Below, in pieces: positions 7,808-15,577 of a stretch of 64,000 nucleotides of DNA. Position 1 is the first letter of the stretch; each line of letters starts with the position of its first letter. The stretch comes from Singulisphaera sp. GP187 (GTDB lineage: Bacteria > Planctomycetota > Phycisphaerae > Phycisphaerales > SM1A02), in NCBI GenBank assembly GCA_945869475.1, contig CAMBOV010000004.1, positions 1 through 64,000 on the forward strand. The letters are read 5' to 3'. Both the position numbers and the translations under genes were made by a program. The notes under the pieces are model-generated. The model had not been told where the DNA came from. It saw only the letters and a program-made list of their open reading frames with translations, and did no database searches.

Positions 7808-9310
7808 ATGTACAAACGAATCACACTTTCGAAGTCGGCGCGGGCAATCCACCTCATTCCATTTCATTCGAGTGAGGCAGGCGCCCGGCTGACGCTCTCG
7901 CACGTCACGATCACACCTGCGGCACTGCATGCGCGTCTCACTGAGGCGCTGCGAACGAGTGCCTTTCGCGCCGAGAATGGCGAGACGCTGCTCGTTGGAG
8001 AGTCGCATATGTTCGTGGGGCTCGGAAGCGCGAAGGACTACACACTCAACCGACTTCGCGCGGCAGCAGCGAAAGTTGGACGAGCACTCGTTCGAATTGG
8101 CACGACATCCGCCTCGCTCGCTGCCAGCAGTGCATGGACCGCGACCTCTGACGAAGCGAAGTGCACCGCGCAGTCAGCTGGAAGCGCATTCGCGCAGGGT
8201 CTCTCGCTTGGATCGTGGCGAATGGACTTGTTCGACGGCACTGCGACACGACGACCTCCGAAACTCGCCGCGCTCGCGCTCTGGTCGGATGAGCCCGCCA
8301 CGCGCACCGGCCTCGCCCACGGACTCATCGTTGCCGACGGCGCGAACACGGCACGGCGCATCGCCGCGACCCCTCCAAACATTGCGCATCCAATGTGGAT
8401 CGCCACCGAAAGCAAGCGCATCGGTCGCGAAGGCAAGATGCGCGTCAAGGTGATCGACTTTGCACGGGCCAAGGCGCTTGGGATGGGTGGACTCGTCGCC
8501 GTCGGGCAGGGTTCTGCGATCAAGCCCTGCATCGTTGCGATCTCGTGGACGCCGAAGAAAATCGCACCGCGCGCGCGAGGTGAGCACGTCGTCATCGTGG
8601 GCAAGACGATTACCTACGACACGGGCGGCTACTCACTCAAGGTGAACAACGGCATGAAGGGAATGAAGTACGACAAGTGCGGCGGTGCGGCGGTGATGGG
8701 AGTGATGCAAGCGATCGCAGCACTTCGACTGCCGATGCGAGTCACGGCCGTGCTTGCCGTCGCTGAGAACATGGTCTCGCATGACTCCTATCGGCCCGAT
8801 GACATCATCACGATGCACAACGGCGTCACAGTCGAAGTCACCAACACCGACGCCGAGGGACGACTCGTCTTGGCCGACGCATTGAGTTGGGCGTGCGACA
8901 CACTCGCTCCGACTCGCATCCTCGATCTCGCGACACTGACTGGCGGAGTTGGCGTTGGACTCGGCCATTTCTGCGCTGGATACTTCTGTGAAGATGAGCA
9001 GCTGAAGGGGCAGGTCGAAGCGGCTGCCTCGGCATCGGGCGAGCGCGTCTGGCAACTGCCGCTGTGGGCCGATCACCGAGATTTCATGCGCAGTCAGCAC
9101 GCAGATCTCATCAATAGCAACCCGCTTCGCTCGGCCCACCCCATTCAAGGCGCAGCGTTTCTCTCGTTCTTTGTGCGCGAGAATCTCCCGTGGGCGCATC
9201 TCGACATCGCCGCCGTTGCGGCGTCTGACGCGGCTCACGAAGTCACAGGGGTCGGTCCAACAGGATGGGGAGTGCGACTCTGCGTCGACCTTCTTGAAAA
9301 GATGACGTGA
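7808..9310 (+). CDS. pepA: Leucyl aminopeptidase family protein (M17)
   Basis: The 500-residue protein has the two-domain M17 layout, with the catalytic half from about residue 200. The metal and catalytic residues are kept: Lys and Asp in GKTITYDTGG (about 265-274), Lys in SLK, Asp in KYDKCGG, and NTDAEGRL near 346-353 supplying Asp, Glu and the catalytic Arg. The family consensus GKGxxFDSGG is changed to GKTITYDTGG. It should release N-terminal residues from peptides in the cytoplasm using two metal ions. It diverges from mnmG with only 26 bp between starts, so the promoters overlap. No good ribosome binding site precedes the ATG. Confidence 0.9.
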   Translation: MYKRITLSKSARAIHLIPFHSSEAGARLTLSHVTITPAALHARLTEALRTSAFRAENGETLLVGESHMFVGLGSAKDYTLNRLRAAAAKVGRALVRIGTTSASLAASSAWTATSDEAKCTAQSAGSAFAQGLSLGSWRMDLFDGTATRRPPKLAALALWSDEPATRTGLAHGLIVADGANTARRIAATPPNIAHPMWIATESKRIGREGKMRVKVIDFARAKALGMGGLVAVGQGSAIKPCIVAISWTPKKIAPRARGEHVVIVGKTITYDTGGYSLKVNNGMKGMKYDKCGGAAVMGVMQAIAALRLPMRVTAVLAVAENMVSHDSYRPDDIITMHNGVTVEVTNTDAEGRLVLADALSWACDTLAPTRILDLATLTGGVGVGLGHFCAGYFCEDEQLKGQVEAAASASGERVWQLPLWADHRDFMRSQHADLINSNPLRSAHPIQGAAFLSFFVRENLPWAHLDIAAVAASDAAHEVTGVGPTGWGVRLCVDLLEKMT

Positions 9311-9313
9311 TTT

Positions 9314-9784
9314 TTACGAAGCGCCCTCACCCTTCGGATCTTGACCGAGTTCGATTCGCGCGATCTTCGCGAGGCGGCGCGCGTGGCGACCGCCGTCGTA
9401 ACTCGTTCGCATCCACGCATCGACGATCCGCTTGACGAGCGTCTGTCCAAGCAAGTCGGCTGAGAGGCACAAGACGTTGGCGTCATTGTGGCTGCGCGAG
9501 AGTTGTGCGCTGAGTTCATCGAGTGCGAGCGCTGCGCGAATGCCCGCGATTTTGTTCGCTGCGATTGCCATCCCAATGCCGGTTCCGCAAATCAAAACCC
9601 CGCGTTCAGCCTGTTGCGAGACAATCATTTGCGAGACTCGCCATGCGACGTCCGGATAGTCCGACGGCGCGCCACTGGTGTCACCCAAGAGAATTGGGCT
9701 GTGACCATCGATTCGCAACTGCTGTTCAATTGCTTGCGCAACCGCGATGCCCCGGTGATCGCTGCCGATGGCGACGTGCATCAT
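9314..9784 (-). CDS. rpiB: Ribose-5-phosphate isomerase B
   Basis: A 156-residue RpiB/LacAB-family isomerase. The N-terminal GSDHRG (7-12) and the CGTGIGMAIAANK segment carrying the active Cys (about residue 67) are intact, as is the HNDANVLCLSA block that follows. It interconverts ribulose 5-phosphate and ribose 5-phosphate in the pentose phosphate pathway. Its start (ATGATG) overlaps the stop of the upstream phosphatase gene by 4 bp, indicating coupled translation. This pairing with a low-molecular-weight phosphatase recurs in many bacteria. The C-terminal tail ending KGEGAS is probably disordered. Confidence 0.94.
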   Translation of the reverse strand: MMHVAIGSDHRGIAVAQAIEQQLRIDGHSPILLGDTSGAPSDYPDVAWRVSQMIVSQQAERGVLICGTGIGMAIAANKIAGIRAALALDELSAQLSRSHNDANVLCLSADLLGQTLVKRIVDAWMRTSYDGGRHARRLAKIARIELGQDPKGEGAS

Positions 9785-10239
9785 GGCTTCAGCATCCCTG
9801 AAAGTCGCGCAGGAATCAACCCCACAAGTTGTTCACCGAGGCGGTCGTACTCGGCGGGTCCCATGCCGATGGGATCTTCGACATCTCCCTCGGGATCGAG
9901 TGGCACGATCTTGGCGAGATGATCCCTCTCACCATGCACCAAACTGCGCGCTCCATTGACGTGACTTGAGGTCATTCCCAGGACCAGATCAGCCCGACGA
10001 ATCATCTCAGCAGTCAGCCGTTTGCTGCGTCCGTCGTGCGAAAGACCCATTCGTTTGAGAGAATCGAAGGCTTCGGGTGAGATGTGGGAGCCGTCAGAGG
10101 CCGAGGTTCCAGCCGATGCAACAAAGATCGAATCGGTGATTCCAACGACCTTTCCTCTCTGGATCTGACTGCGCGCGATCGCCTCCGCCATTGGCGAACG
10201 GCAGGTGTTGCCCGTACAGACGAAGAGCACGGTTCTCAT
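9781..10239 (-). CDS. Low-molecular-weight protein-tyrosine-phosphatase family protein
   Basis: From the chosen ATG at 10239 the product is 152 residues and begins with a strand leading straight into the P-loop VCTGNTCRSPM (nucleophile Cys8, Arg14 of CX5R). A late Asp-Pro (VEDPIG, about 125-130) supplies the usual acid. Longer in-frame starts upstream add 32 residues with no family match and run through the likely promoter. Members act on phosphotyrosine or related phosphoarginine, and the arsenate reductase group has the same fold; substrate cannot be told here. First gene of a two-gene operon with rpiB. Confidence 0.88.
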   Translation of the reverse strand: MRTVLFVCTGNTCRSPMAEAIARSQIQRGKVVGITDSIFVASAGTSASDGSHISPEAFDSLKRMGLSHDGRSKRLTAEMIRRADLVLGMTSSHVNGARSLVHGERDHLAKIVPLDPEGDVEDPIGMGPAEYDRLGEQLVGLIPARLSGMLKP

Positions 10240-10287
10240 TGGCGCGAATAGTACAGACCGTCCGCGGCGCTTTGGGGTAGATTTGAG

Positions 10288-10899
10288 TTGCGAGAGCACC
10301 CCGTGGAATTTGTCTCCTTCGAAGAAACTTGGCACGCACTACGATTTTTGGGGGTTCAAGAAGTTGTTTATTCAACGAGTGAACTTCGGCTCTCGATCAC
10401 TGAGGGAGCGCAGAGTTCATCGATCGAACTCGCCGCAATTGATCATCCGACCCACACAACACTGCCGGCGGACTTGCTTCAATTCGACCGAAGAAACCTG
10501 GCCGAACTTGTCGAAGGACTCATTCACAAACTCCATCTCACACAGGTCAGTGTGATTCCGGTGGGTCATTGGCGGCAACTTTTCGAAGTTGTCGCCGACG
10601 GCATGGCGTCGATCGAAAAGTGGCGGGCGATCGACAGTGAAGCGATCGTCGAACTCAACACACGCGACGCGCTGACGTTTCAGCCGGCAGACTTTCACAT
10701 CTTGCGCGAATTCGTCTACTGCGTGCTCACCTCGGGCGGTGAGAGCGTGCATGGCATCACCCTCACAACGACGGGGCATCCCCTGCTGATCGAAGTGCTC
10801 CCCGTTGGTGAAGTCGTCATCTACACAGGACGAACTGACTTGCACCGTGTGGTGCGCGATTTCGCCTCGCACGCGCATGCGCTCGCGAATCAGGGCTGA
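10288..10899 (+). CDS. Hypothetical protein
   Basis: A 203-residue soluble protein from a TTG start; a GTG at 10303 is an equally good candidate and neither has a clear ribosome binding site. It has no signal peptide or membrane helix, balanced charge, and alternating predicted strands and helices. I recognise no motif. It diverges from the phosphatase gene with 48 bp between starts and converges on the zinc-ribbon gene. Codon usage matches its neighbours, so it is likely a real, lineage-specific gene. Confidence 0.7.
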   Translation: MREHPVEFVSFEETWHALRFLGVQEVVYSTSELRLSITEGAQSSSIELAAIDHPTHTTLPADLLQFDRRNLAELVEGLIHKLHLTQVSVIPVGHWRQLFEVVADGMASIEKWRAIDSEAIVELNTRDALTFQPADFHILREFVYCVLTSGGESVHGITLTTTGHPLLIEVLPVGEVVIYTGRTDLHRVVRDFASHAHALANQG

Positions 10900-10925
10900 G
10901 CTGGGCTGGCGATCACAATTTTCGA

Positions 10926-11288
10926 TCAGCCCGGGGACGGTTCTTCACCCTCGACATCTTCACCGCGCGAAGAGAAACACCCGCGGCATTGTGCGCACTG
11001 AAACGACGCGTTGGCATTGCCCTCAACCTGCCCGATCGTGTGCCCATTGCATCCCGGGCATCGACCACGATTCAGTTTTCGCAGGGCGAATCGTCGTTCG
11101 AGTGCGCACAGAATCGACCAACAGGCCACGGCTGGAATCAGCGCCATCACGGCGAGAAAGACCATCGAAAGAGCGCCGATGGGCAGTGCGAACACCATGA
11201 CAAATGCGAGCCCGAACGAGAGCAGATAGGCGGCGAAGACCACCCCGAGGTAGTACCGACGAAGGGTGCGCAAGAGCGTGTGCCACAT
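10926..11288 (-). CDS. Small membrane protein with C-terminal zinc ribbon
   Basis: A 120-residue protein: a short basic N-terminus (MWHTLLRTLRRYY), two strong membrane helices at about 13-36 and 38-58, then a cytoplasmic tail carrying CPGC and CAQC pairs 17 residues apart, the spacing of a zinc ribbon. The end is acidic. The start was set at the ATG just before the basic segment; longer in-frame starts would run back into dnaN. Function is unknown. It diverges from dnaN across a 52-bp spacer that holds the dnaN signals. Confidence 0.75.
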   Translation of the reverse strand: MWHTLLRTLRRYYLGVVFAAYLLSFGLAFVMVFALPIGALSMVFLAVMALIPAVACWSILCALERRFALRKLNRGRCPGCNGHTIGQVEGNANASFQCAQCRGCFSSRGEDVEGEEPSPG

Positions 11289-11318
11289 GAGTGAAGAATA
11301 GGCGTTGCGTGGGGCGGG

Positions 11319-11324
11319 TATAGT
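11319..11324 (+). promoter_or_regulatory. Candidate -10 element for dnaN
   Basis: TATAGT lies 16 bp before the dnaN ATG. No good -35 is present at the right distance, so this rests on the hexamer alone. A start about seven bases downstream would give a very short leader that still contains the ribosome binding site gaggaa. Confidence 0.3.
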
Positions 11325-11340
11325 CAAAGATGAGGAACCT

Positions 11341-12474
11341 ATGGCAATGACTGCAACTGGATCGATGAAAATTGTCTGTGACCGAACGGCTCTTGTGGAC
11401 GCATTAACGATGGCGAGCAGCGTCGTAATGGCGCGCACGACCATCCCAGTGCTGCTCTGCGTGAAGCTCTCAGCGCGCGATGGATCGCTGCACTTGCAGG
11501 CGACTGACCAGGACATTCGCCTCTCACTCACGCTCGCGAGCGTCGAGGTGCAGAGTGATGGCGAAGCGCTGATTCCAGCCGACAAACTCGCGCAAATCGT
11601 GCGCTCGTGCGACGACACGACCCTCACCATCGAGATGGACAAGACGGTCGCATCGGTGCGCGCCGATGATGCGAAGTTTCGCGTCTATGGATACGACCCG
11701 CGCGAGTTTCCAGCTGAACGCGAGAAGAGCGAGATTCCAACGGAGTTCGAAGTGAGCGCTGGCGCCCTGCGCCGGATGATCAGCCGAACGGTCTTCGCGA
11801 CTGCCGCTGACAACACCCGCTACGCATTCAATGGGGTGCTGCTCGAACGCAAGGGGCGCAAGTTGCGCATGGTCGCGACGGATGGCCGCCGACTCGCGAT
11901 GGTTCGCGGCGATTGCGCGGGCGCTGCCGAAGGAGACGCTTCGTGCATCATCCCGACGAAGGCTCTCAATGTGCTCAATCGATTGCTCGACGATCCTGAA
12001 ACGAGCGTTCGCATTTCGCGTGACCGCACTCGCATCCACTTCGTGATTGGTGAGAGCGCGATCTTGGTCTCGAGTCTCATCGAAGGCAATTTTCCACCGT
12101 TTGACGATGTCTTGCCCAAAGAGCACGATCGTCGCGGAACATTCGACACCGCCGAACTCGCCGCGGCCGTCAAGCGCGCAGCACTGCTCACCAACGAAGA
12201 GAGCAAAGGAGTCAAACTCTCCTTCAATTCGGGTGGTCTCACAATCTCAGCGCGCGCCGCCGAGATGGGAGATGCAGAGATTCATCTTCCCGCGCTCACA
12301 TGGGAAGGAGCTGAGATCGAAATCGGCTTCAATCCCAGTTACGTGACGGATGTGCTTCGGATCGCAGACACCACCGAGATTGCAATTGAGCTCAAGGCGG
12401 GAAACCGCCCTGGCGTCGTGAAGATCGGCAGCGATTTCACCTACGTCATCATGCCAGTCAGTTTGCCAGGCTGA
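11341..12474 (+). CDS. dnaN: DNA polymerase III subunit beta (sliding clamp)
   Basis: A 377-residue clamp protein made of three repeated domains, close to the usual 366-380. It opens with the family start MKIVCDRTAL after an eight-residue extension, and has NGVLLE..LRMVATDGRRLA in the middle domain and the C-terminal hydrophobic end YVIMPVSL that lines the partner-binding cleft. The start at 11341 is chosen for the gaggaa ribosome binding site six bases upstream. The clamp tethers the replicative polymerase to DNA. There is no dnaA, recF or gyrB beside it. The stop codon sits inside a 13-bp tandem repeat. Confidence 0.96.
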   Translation: MAMTATGSMKIVCDRTALVDALTMASSVVMARTTIPVLLCVKLSARDGSLHLQATDQDIRLSLTLASVEVQSDGEALIPADKLAQIVRSCDDTTLTIEMDKTVASVRADDAKFRVYGYDPREFPAEREKSEIPTEFEVSAGALRRMISRTVFATAADNTRYAFNGVLLERKGRKLRMVATDGRRLAMVRGDCAGAAEGDASCIIPTKALNVLNRLLDDPETSVRISRDRTRIHFVIGESAILVSSLIEGNFPPFDDVLPKEHDRRGTFDTAELAAAVKRAALLTNEESKGVKLSFNSGGLTISARAAEMGDAEIHLPALTWEGAEIEIGFNPSYVTDVLRIADTTEIAIELKAGNRPGVVKIGSDFTYVIMPVSLPG

Positions 12475-12517
12475 GTCGGCAGGCTGAGTCGGCAGGCTGA
12501 GTCGGCAGGCTGAGTCG
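12468..12517. repeat. 13-bp tandem repeat starting at the dnaN stop
   Basis: The unit aggctgagtcggc is present three times in full and once in part, with no mismatch. The first copy contains the dnaN stop codon (TGA 12472-12474). The identity of the copies points to a recent expansion. Confidence 0.95.
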
Positions 12518-12538
12518 CTGCTCTTTCCCTGTGGGCGC

Positions 12539-13228
12539 TTACTTCTTGGGCGCGTACTTCACGCCGCAACCCTTGTTCTTGGTTGTTGCAGGTTCGACGG
12601 GCTTTCCAGCCTTCACCGCGGTCACCGCATTCACGATGTAGTTGGTCTTGCCATCGTCACTCGTTGGTGCACCGATGTACACAACGTTGCCAGTGCCATC
12701 GATGATGAAGATGTGCGGAGTCGTCTTCGCACCGTATGCACGTCCAACTTTTCCATCCGCGTCCATCAGCACCGGATTCGATTGACCGGCTTTCGCAACG
12801 ATCGCTGCGCTGTCCGTCGCCTCGGTTGCTGTGCTCTTTCCTTGGTGGCCATCCTTCGTTGAATCGATCGAGAGATAGACCGCAGTTGGATCGGCCGCCT
12901 TCACACCCGCGACGGTCGCACTCGCGCGCCCGCTTCCCCAGTACGAGTCCTCGCCCTGTCCACTCGCTGGGCAGGTCGAACAGAACCATTCGAGAATGAC
13001 GGTCTTGCCCTTGTAATCAGCGAGGTTGTAGGTCTTGCCATCGGCGCCGGTGAGTGTGAACTCAGGTGCAGCGTGAGCGATCGAAGCGCCACTGGCCTTG
13101 TGATCATGACCCGCGTGCGGATCGTGAGTGGGTGGCGGTCCCTTGGCGGCATCCTGTGGCGCAGCGGCGAGAAGAAGTGCGGTGCAAGCAAGGAGTGAAG
13201 CGGCGAGTGTTCTGTAGTTCATGCGCAT
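12539..13228 (-). CDS. Exported redoxin / thioredoxin-fold protein
   Basis: A 229-residue protein with a signal peptide (1-25), a short His-rich linker (THDPHAGHDH, 34-43) that may bind metal, then a redoxin fold from about 54. The active region is WFCSTCPASG, a CxxC pair (Cys83, Cys86) followed by Pro. The cis-Pro segment KTTPHIFIID comes later. It is likely a periplasmic thiol oxidoreductase or thiol peroxidase-like protein; the C-terminal GCGVKY has one more Cys. It is transcribed in the same direction as the DsbD N-domain-like gene 38 bp upstream, and the two may act together. Confidence 0.8.
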   Translation of the reverse strand: MRMNYRTLAASLLACTALLLAAAPQDAAKGPPPTHDPHAGHDHKASGASIAHAAPEFTLTGADGKTYNLADYKGKTVILEWFCSTCPASGQGEDSYWGSGRASATVAGVKAADPTAVYLSIDSTKDGHQGKSTATEATDSAAIVAKAGQSNPVLMDADGKVGRAYGAKTTPHIFIIDGTGNVVYIGAPTSDDGKTNYIVNAVTAVKAGKPVEPATTKNKGCGVKYAPKK

Positions 13229-13266
13229 GTTGGCTTTCGATGTTCTCTTGGGACGAATGATTCATT

Positions 13267-14124
13267 TCACGGTGCACTGACTGGACCATCCAGCGGTGCG
13301 AGATCTATTTCATAGACGGGACTCGATTCCCGATCACCAACTAAGAGTAGCCCACAAATGCGCATCGGGCCTTCGACCGCATCGCCAGGATGCAGTTGCA
13401 AAGGAGCGCGCATCGTGATGAGGTCGCCCGTCTGGGTGAAGGTGAAGGGCCCGGTTCCGCCTCGAAACTCGACTCCTGCGACTGGATGTGGGATGAATCG
13501 GGCGTCCTTTGCCGCCAACAACGCGACCGGTGCCGTGACGACCAACACGTGAGGCGAACCGTTTTCGATGCAGGCCGCAAAGCCCTTGGGGAACTTCGTT
13601 GGATAGGCGCGAGTCACCTTCGGCGGCGGCAGTGGTGCAGTTGTCGTCGCCACGGTGAGCGCGAGTTCACTCTTGCCCATCACACAACTGCTCTTGCAGG
13701 CCATCCATGAAACAGATGCGCTCACCGCGATCGAATCACTCGCTGCGTCGCTCGAACTCTTCGAGAGTGGCGAACGCTTCACGGGCACGATGAGATCGAG
13801 CGAAGTCTCGTATCCGAAGTTGCGCTCACCACCGGTTTCAAAGACCTGCGGACGAGGAAAGCTCGGCTGCGCCGCCGTCCATCCCTCGGGCAGCACGAGT
13901 TTCACGCTCGGAGCCACGCCGCTCTCACCTGGGTTCGTCCAGAAGAGGTGCCATCCCGGGTCGATTGAAAAGCGCACGATGACCGCGTCGCCTCCAGCAT
14001 CGATCCGCACGAGGTGTGGAACGATCGCCACCGAGACTGGCTGCGCGAATTCGCTCGGCAGTGCGAGGGCGAGTGACGCGCACGCGCCATAGACTGCGCT
14101 CAAGATCGGTGTGAACGAGATCAT
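13267..14124 (-). CDS. Exported DsbD N-terminal-domain-like protein
   Basis: A 285-residue protein that starts with a signal peptide (MISFTPILSAVYGACASLALA). The segment GWHLFWTNPGESGVAP followed by LPEGWT is the hallmark of the immunoglobulin-like N-domain of DsbD/ScsB-type reductases. The Cys pair is in ACKSSCVMG. Full DsbD adds a membrane domain and a thioredoxin domain; neither is fused here, and no membrane partner is in view. The neighbouring redoxin could supply the thioredoxin part. The ATG at 14124 was chosen because longer starts add arginine-rich sequence with no export signal. Confidence 0.75.
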   Translation of the reverse strand: MISFTPILSAVYGACASLALALPSEFAQPVSVAIVPHLVRIDAGGDAVIVRFSIDPGWHLFWTNPGESGVAPSVKLVLPEGWTAAQPSFPRPQVFETGGERNFGYETSLDLIVPVKRSPLSKSSSDAASDSIAVSASVSWMACKSSCVMGKSELALTVATTTAPLPPPKVTRAYPTKFPKGFAACIENGSPHVLVVTAPVALLAAKDARFIPHPVAGVEFRGGTGPFTFTQTGDLITMRAPLQLHPGDAVEGPMRICGLLLVGDRESSPVYEIDLAPLDGPVSAP

Positions 14125-14180
14125 CCTGCGTGTCAGCGTACGTGCCACTGCATGAGATCCAAGAGGATGGATTCCACGAG

Positions 14181-14657
14181 ATGCGACGAGAACAAGCTTA
14201 TCTTCTGACTGGAACGATTGCGACGATGGCTGTGCTGCTGGGCTGCGACCCAAGTACAAGTGATCGAGATCTCGTCTACGTCGATTCGTATCACGCGATC
14301 GAGGCGATGAACGTGCGACCTGGAGTTTTTCAATCGGCGCGATCATCGGCGTTTATCGATCCCCGCAATCGGGCGCTCTACAGCATCAAACACATTGCAG
14401 GAGCGATCAACCTTCCATTTGAAGACATGACACTCGAGGCGCCTGGACTGCTCGAGAAGTACGACGTGCTCATCGTCTACGACACGGACTACGACGACGT
14501 GCTTGCCAAGGCGGCGAGTAAGCGATTGCTCGAGTTGCGTTTCAAGACGGTCTACACGCTCGAGGGTGGATTGAAAGCGTGGGAAAAAGCCGGCAACGAA
14601 GTGCAGAGTGGACTGCCAGCGAATGCTCCACAACTGCCTGACAAACCCGTGATTTGA
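14181..14657 (+). CDS. Rhodanese-like lipoprotein lacking the active cysteine
   Basis: From the ATG at 14181 the 158-residue product has a lipoprotein signal ending in VLLGC, then a rhodanese fold: YHAIEAM, FIDPRNRALYSIKHIAGAINLPF (the RxxxxxxGHIxGAxN-type block) and a C-terminal LEGGLKAWEKAG typical of rhodaneses. The position that normally holds the catalytic Cys reads LIVYDTDYDD, so Cys is replaced by Asp and sulfur transfer is unlikely. It may be a binding or scaffold version. It starts 56 bp from the divergent DsbD-like gene and may share its promoter region. A start at 14130 is possible but would hide the signal peptide. Confidence 0.78.
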   Translation: MRREQAYLLTGTIATMAVLLGCDPSTSDRDLVYVDSYHAIEAMNVRPGVFQSARSSAFIDPRNRALYSIKHIAGAINLPFEDMTLEAPGLLEKYDVLIVYDTDYDDVLAKAASKRLLELRFKTVYTLEGGLKAWEKAGNEVQSGLPANAPQLPDKPVI

Positions 14658-14692
14658 TCGCTGGGATCAGAACTCAGAGTTGAACGTGCGAA

Positions 14693-15562
14693 TCACTCGA
14701 GTGCGGCCGCGCCCGAGACGATTTCGGTGAGTTCAGTCGTGATCTTCGCTTGACGAGCGCGGTTGTAATTGCGCTTGAGTGTGCGACCGAGTCCGTTTGC
14801 GTTGTCCGTCGCAGCTTTCATCGCAACCATTCGCATCACGTTCTCACTCACGATCGCGTCGTTCATCGCTTGAAAAAGCGAGACTTTGACCGACTTTGGA
14901 AGCAGTTCATTGAGCAGAACTTCGGCGCTGGGCTGAAACTCATAGACCGTCGCCGCGCCGCGAATCGCGAGTGCTCCCTCGAGTGTGAGGGGCAACAACT
15001 GCATTATTTCAGGCACTTGACGCGAGGTCGAGGCAAATCGCATATACGCGACATGCACCGCATCAACTTTTCCCGCGGTGTACTCGGCCATATATCGATC
15101 GGCGAGAGTCGCGACTTCCTTGAACGCTGGCTTATCACCGAAGGCATGCCGTTCTGCGACATCCACCTTCAAGAATCGAAAGAACGAGACGGCTTTCTTT
15201 CCTGCGGTCTCAACGATGATCTCACGCTTCTCTGAGCGACGCTTGCGAATCTCAGCCATCGCGGTGCGCAGAATGCTTCCGTTGTAGGCGCCGCACAGTC
15301 CGCGATCCGAACTCACGACCAAGAGAATCTCTTTGCCCACTGGCTTGGTCCCACGCCCGAGCAGTGGATTGACGACATCACCCGCGGCGGCCGCGACCTC
15401 AGCGACAAGCGCGCGAATTCGTTCGGTGTAGGGGCGAGTCGCCTTTGATCGTTGCAGCGCCGCAGTGAACTTCGCGGTGGCGATCATCTGCATCGTCTTG
15501 GTGATGCGCTGAATCGTGCGCACGGCGACCATTCGTTTCTTGATTTCGCGGATTTGAGCCAT
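14693..15562 (-). CDS. atpG: ATP synthase F1 subunit gamma
   Basis: A 289-residue gamma subunit. The N-terminal helix begins MAQIREIKKRMVAVRTIQRITKTM, the GLCGAYN block is near 90-96, and the C-terminal helix (MKAATDNANGLGRTL..YNRARQAKITTELTEIV) is intact; these two helices form the rotor shaft. It couples proton flow to catalysis in the F1 head. It normally lies between atpA and atpD, yet here it is the last gene of an operon with thiE and a phosphodiesterase, 15 bp after the latter. It could be a displaced single copy or a second gamma copy; the rest of the genome would decide. Confidence 0.93.
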   Translation of the reverse strand: MAQIREIKKRMVAVRTIQRITKTMQMIATAKFTAALQRSKATRPYTERIRALVAEVAAAAGDVVNPLLGRGTKPVGKEILLVVSSDRGLCGAYNGSILRTAMAEIRKRRSEKREIIVETAGKKAVSFFRFLKVDVAERHAFGDKPAFKEVATLADRYMAEYTAGKVDAVHVAYMRFASTSRQVPEIMQLLPLTLEGALAIRGAATVYEFQPSAEVLLNELLPKSVKVSLFQAMNDAIVSENVMRMVAMKAATDNANGLGRTLKRNYNRARQAKITTELTEIVSGAAALE

Positions 15563-15577
15563 AAGGAGTTCGGGATA

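Noticed and set aside
10900-11340. Replication origin next to dnaN
   Set aside because: No DnaA-box cluster, no AT-rich unwinding region and no dnaA gene nearby.
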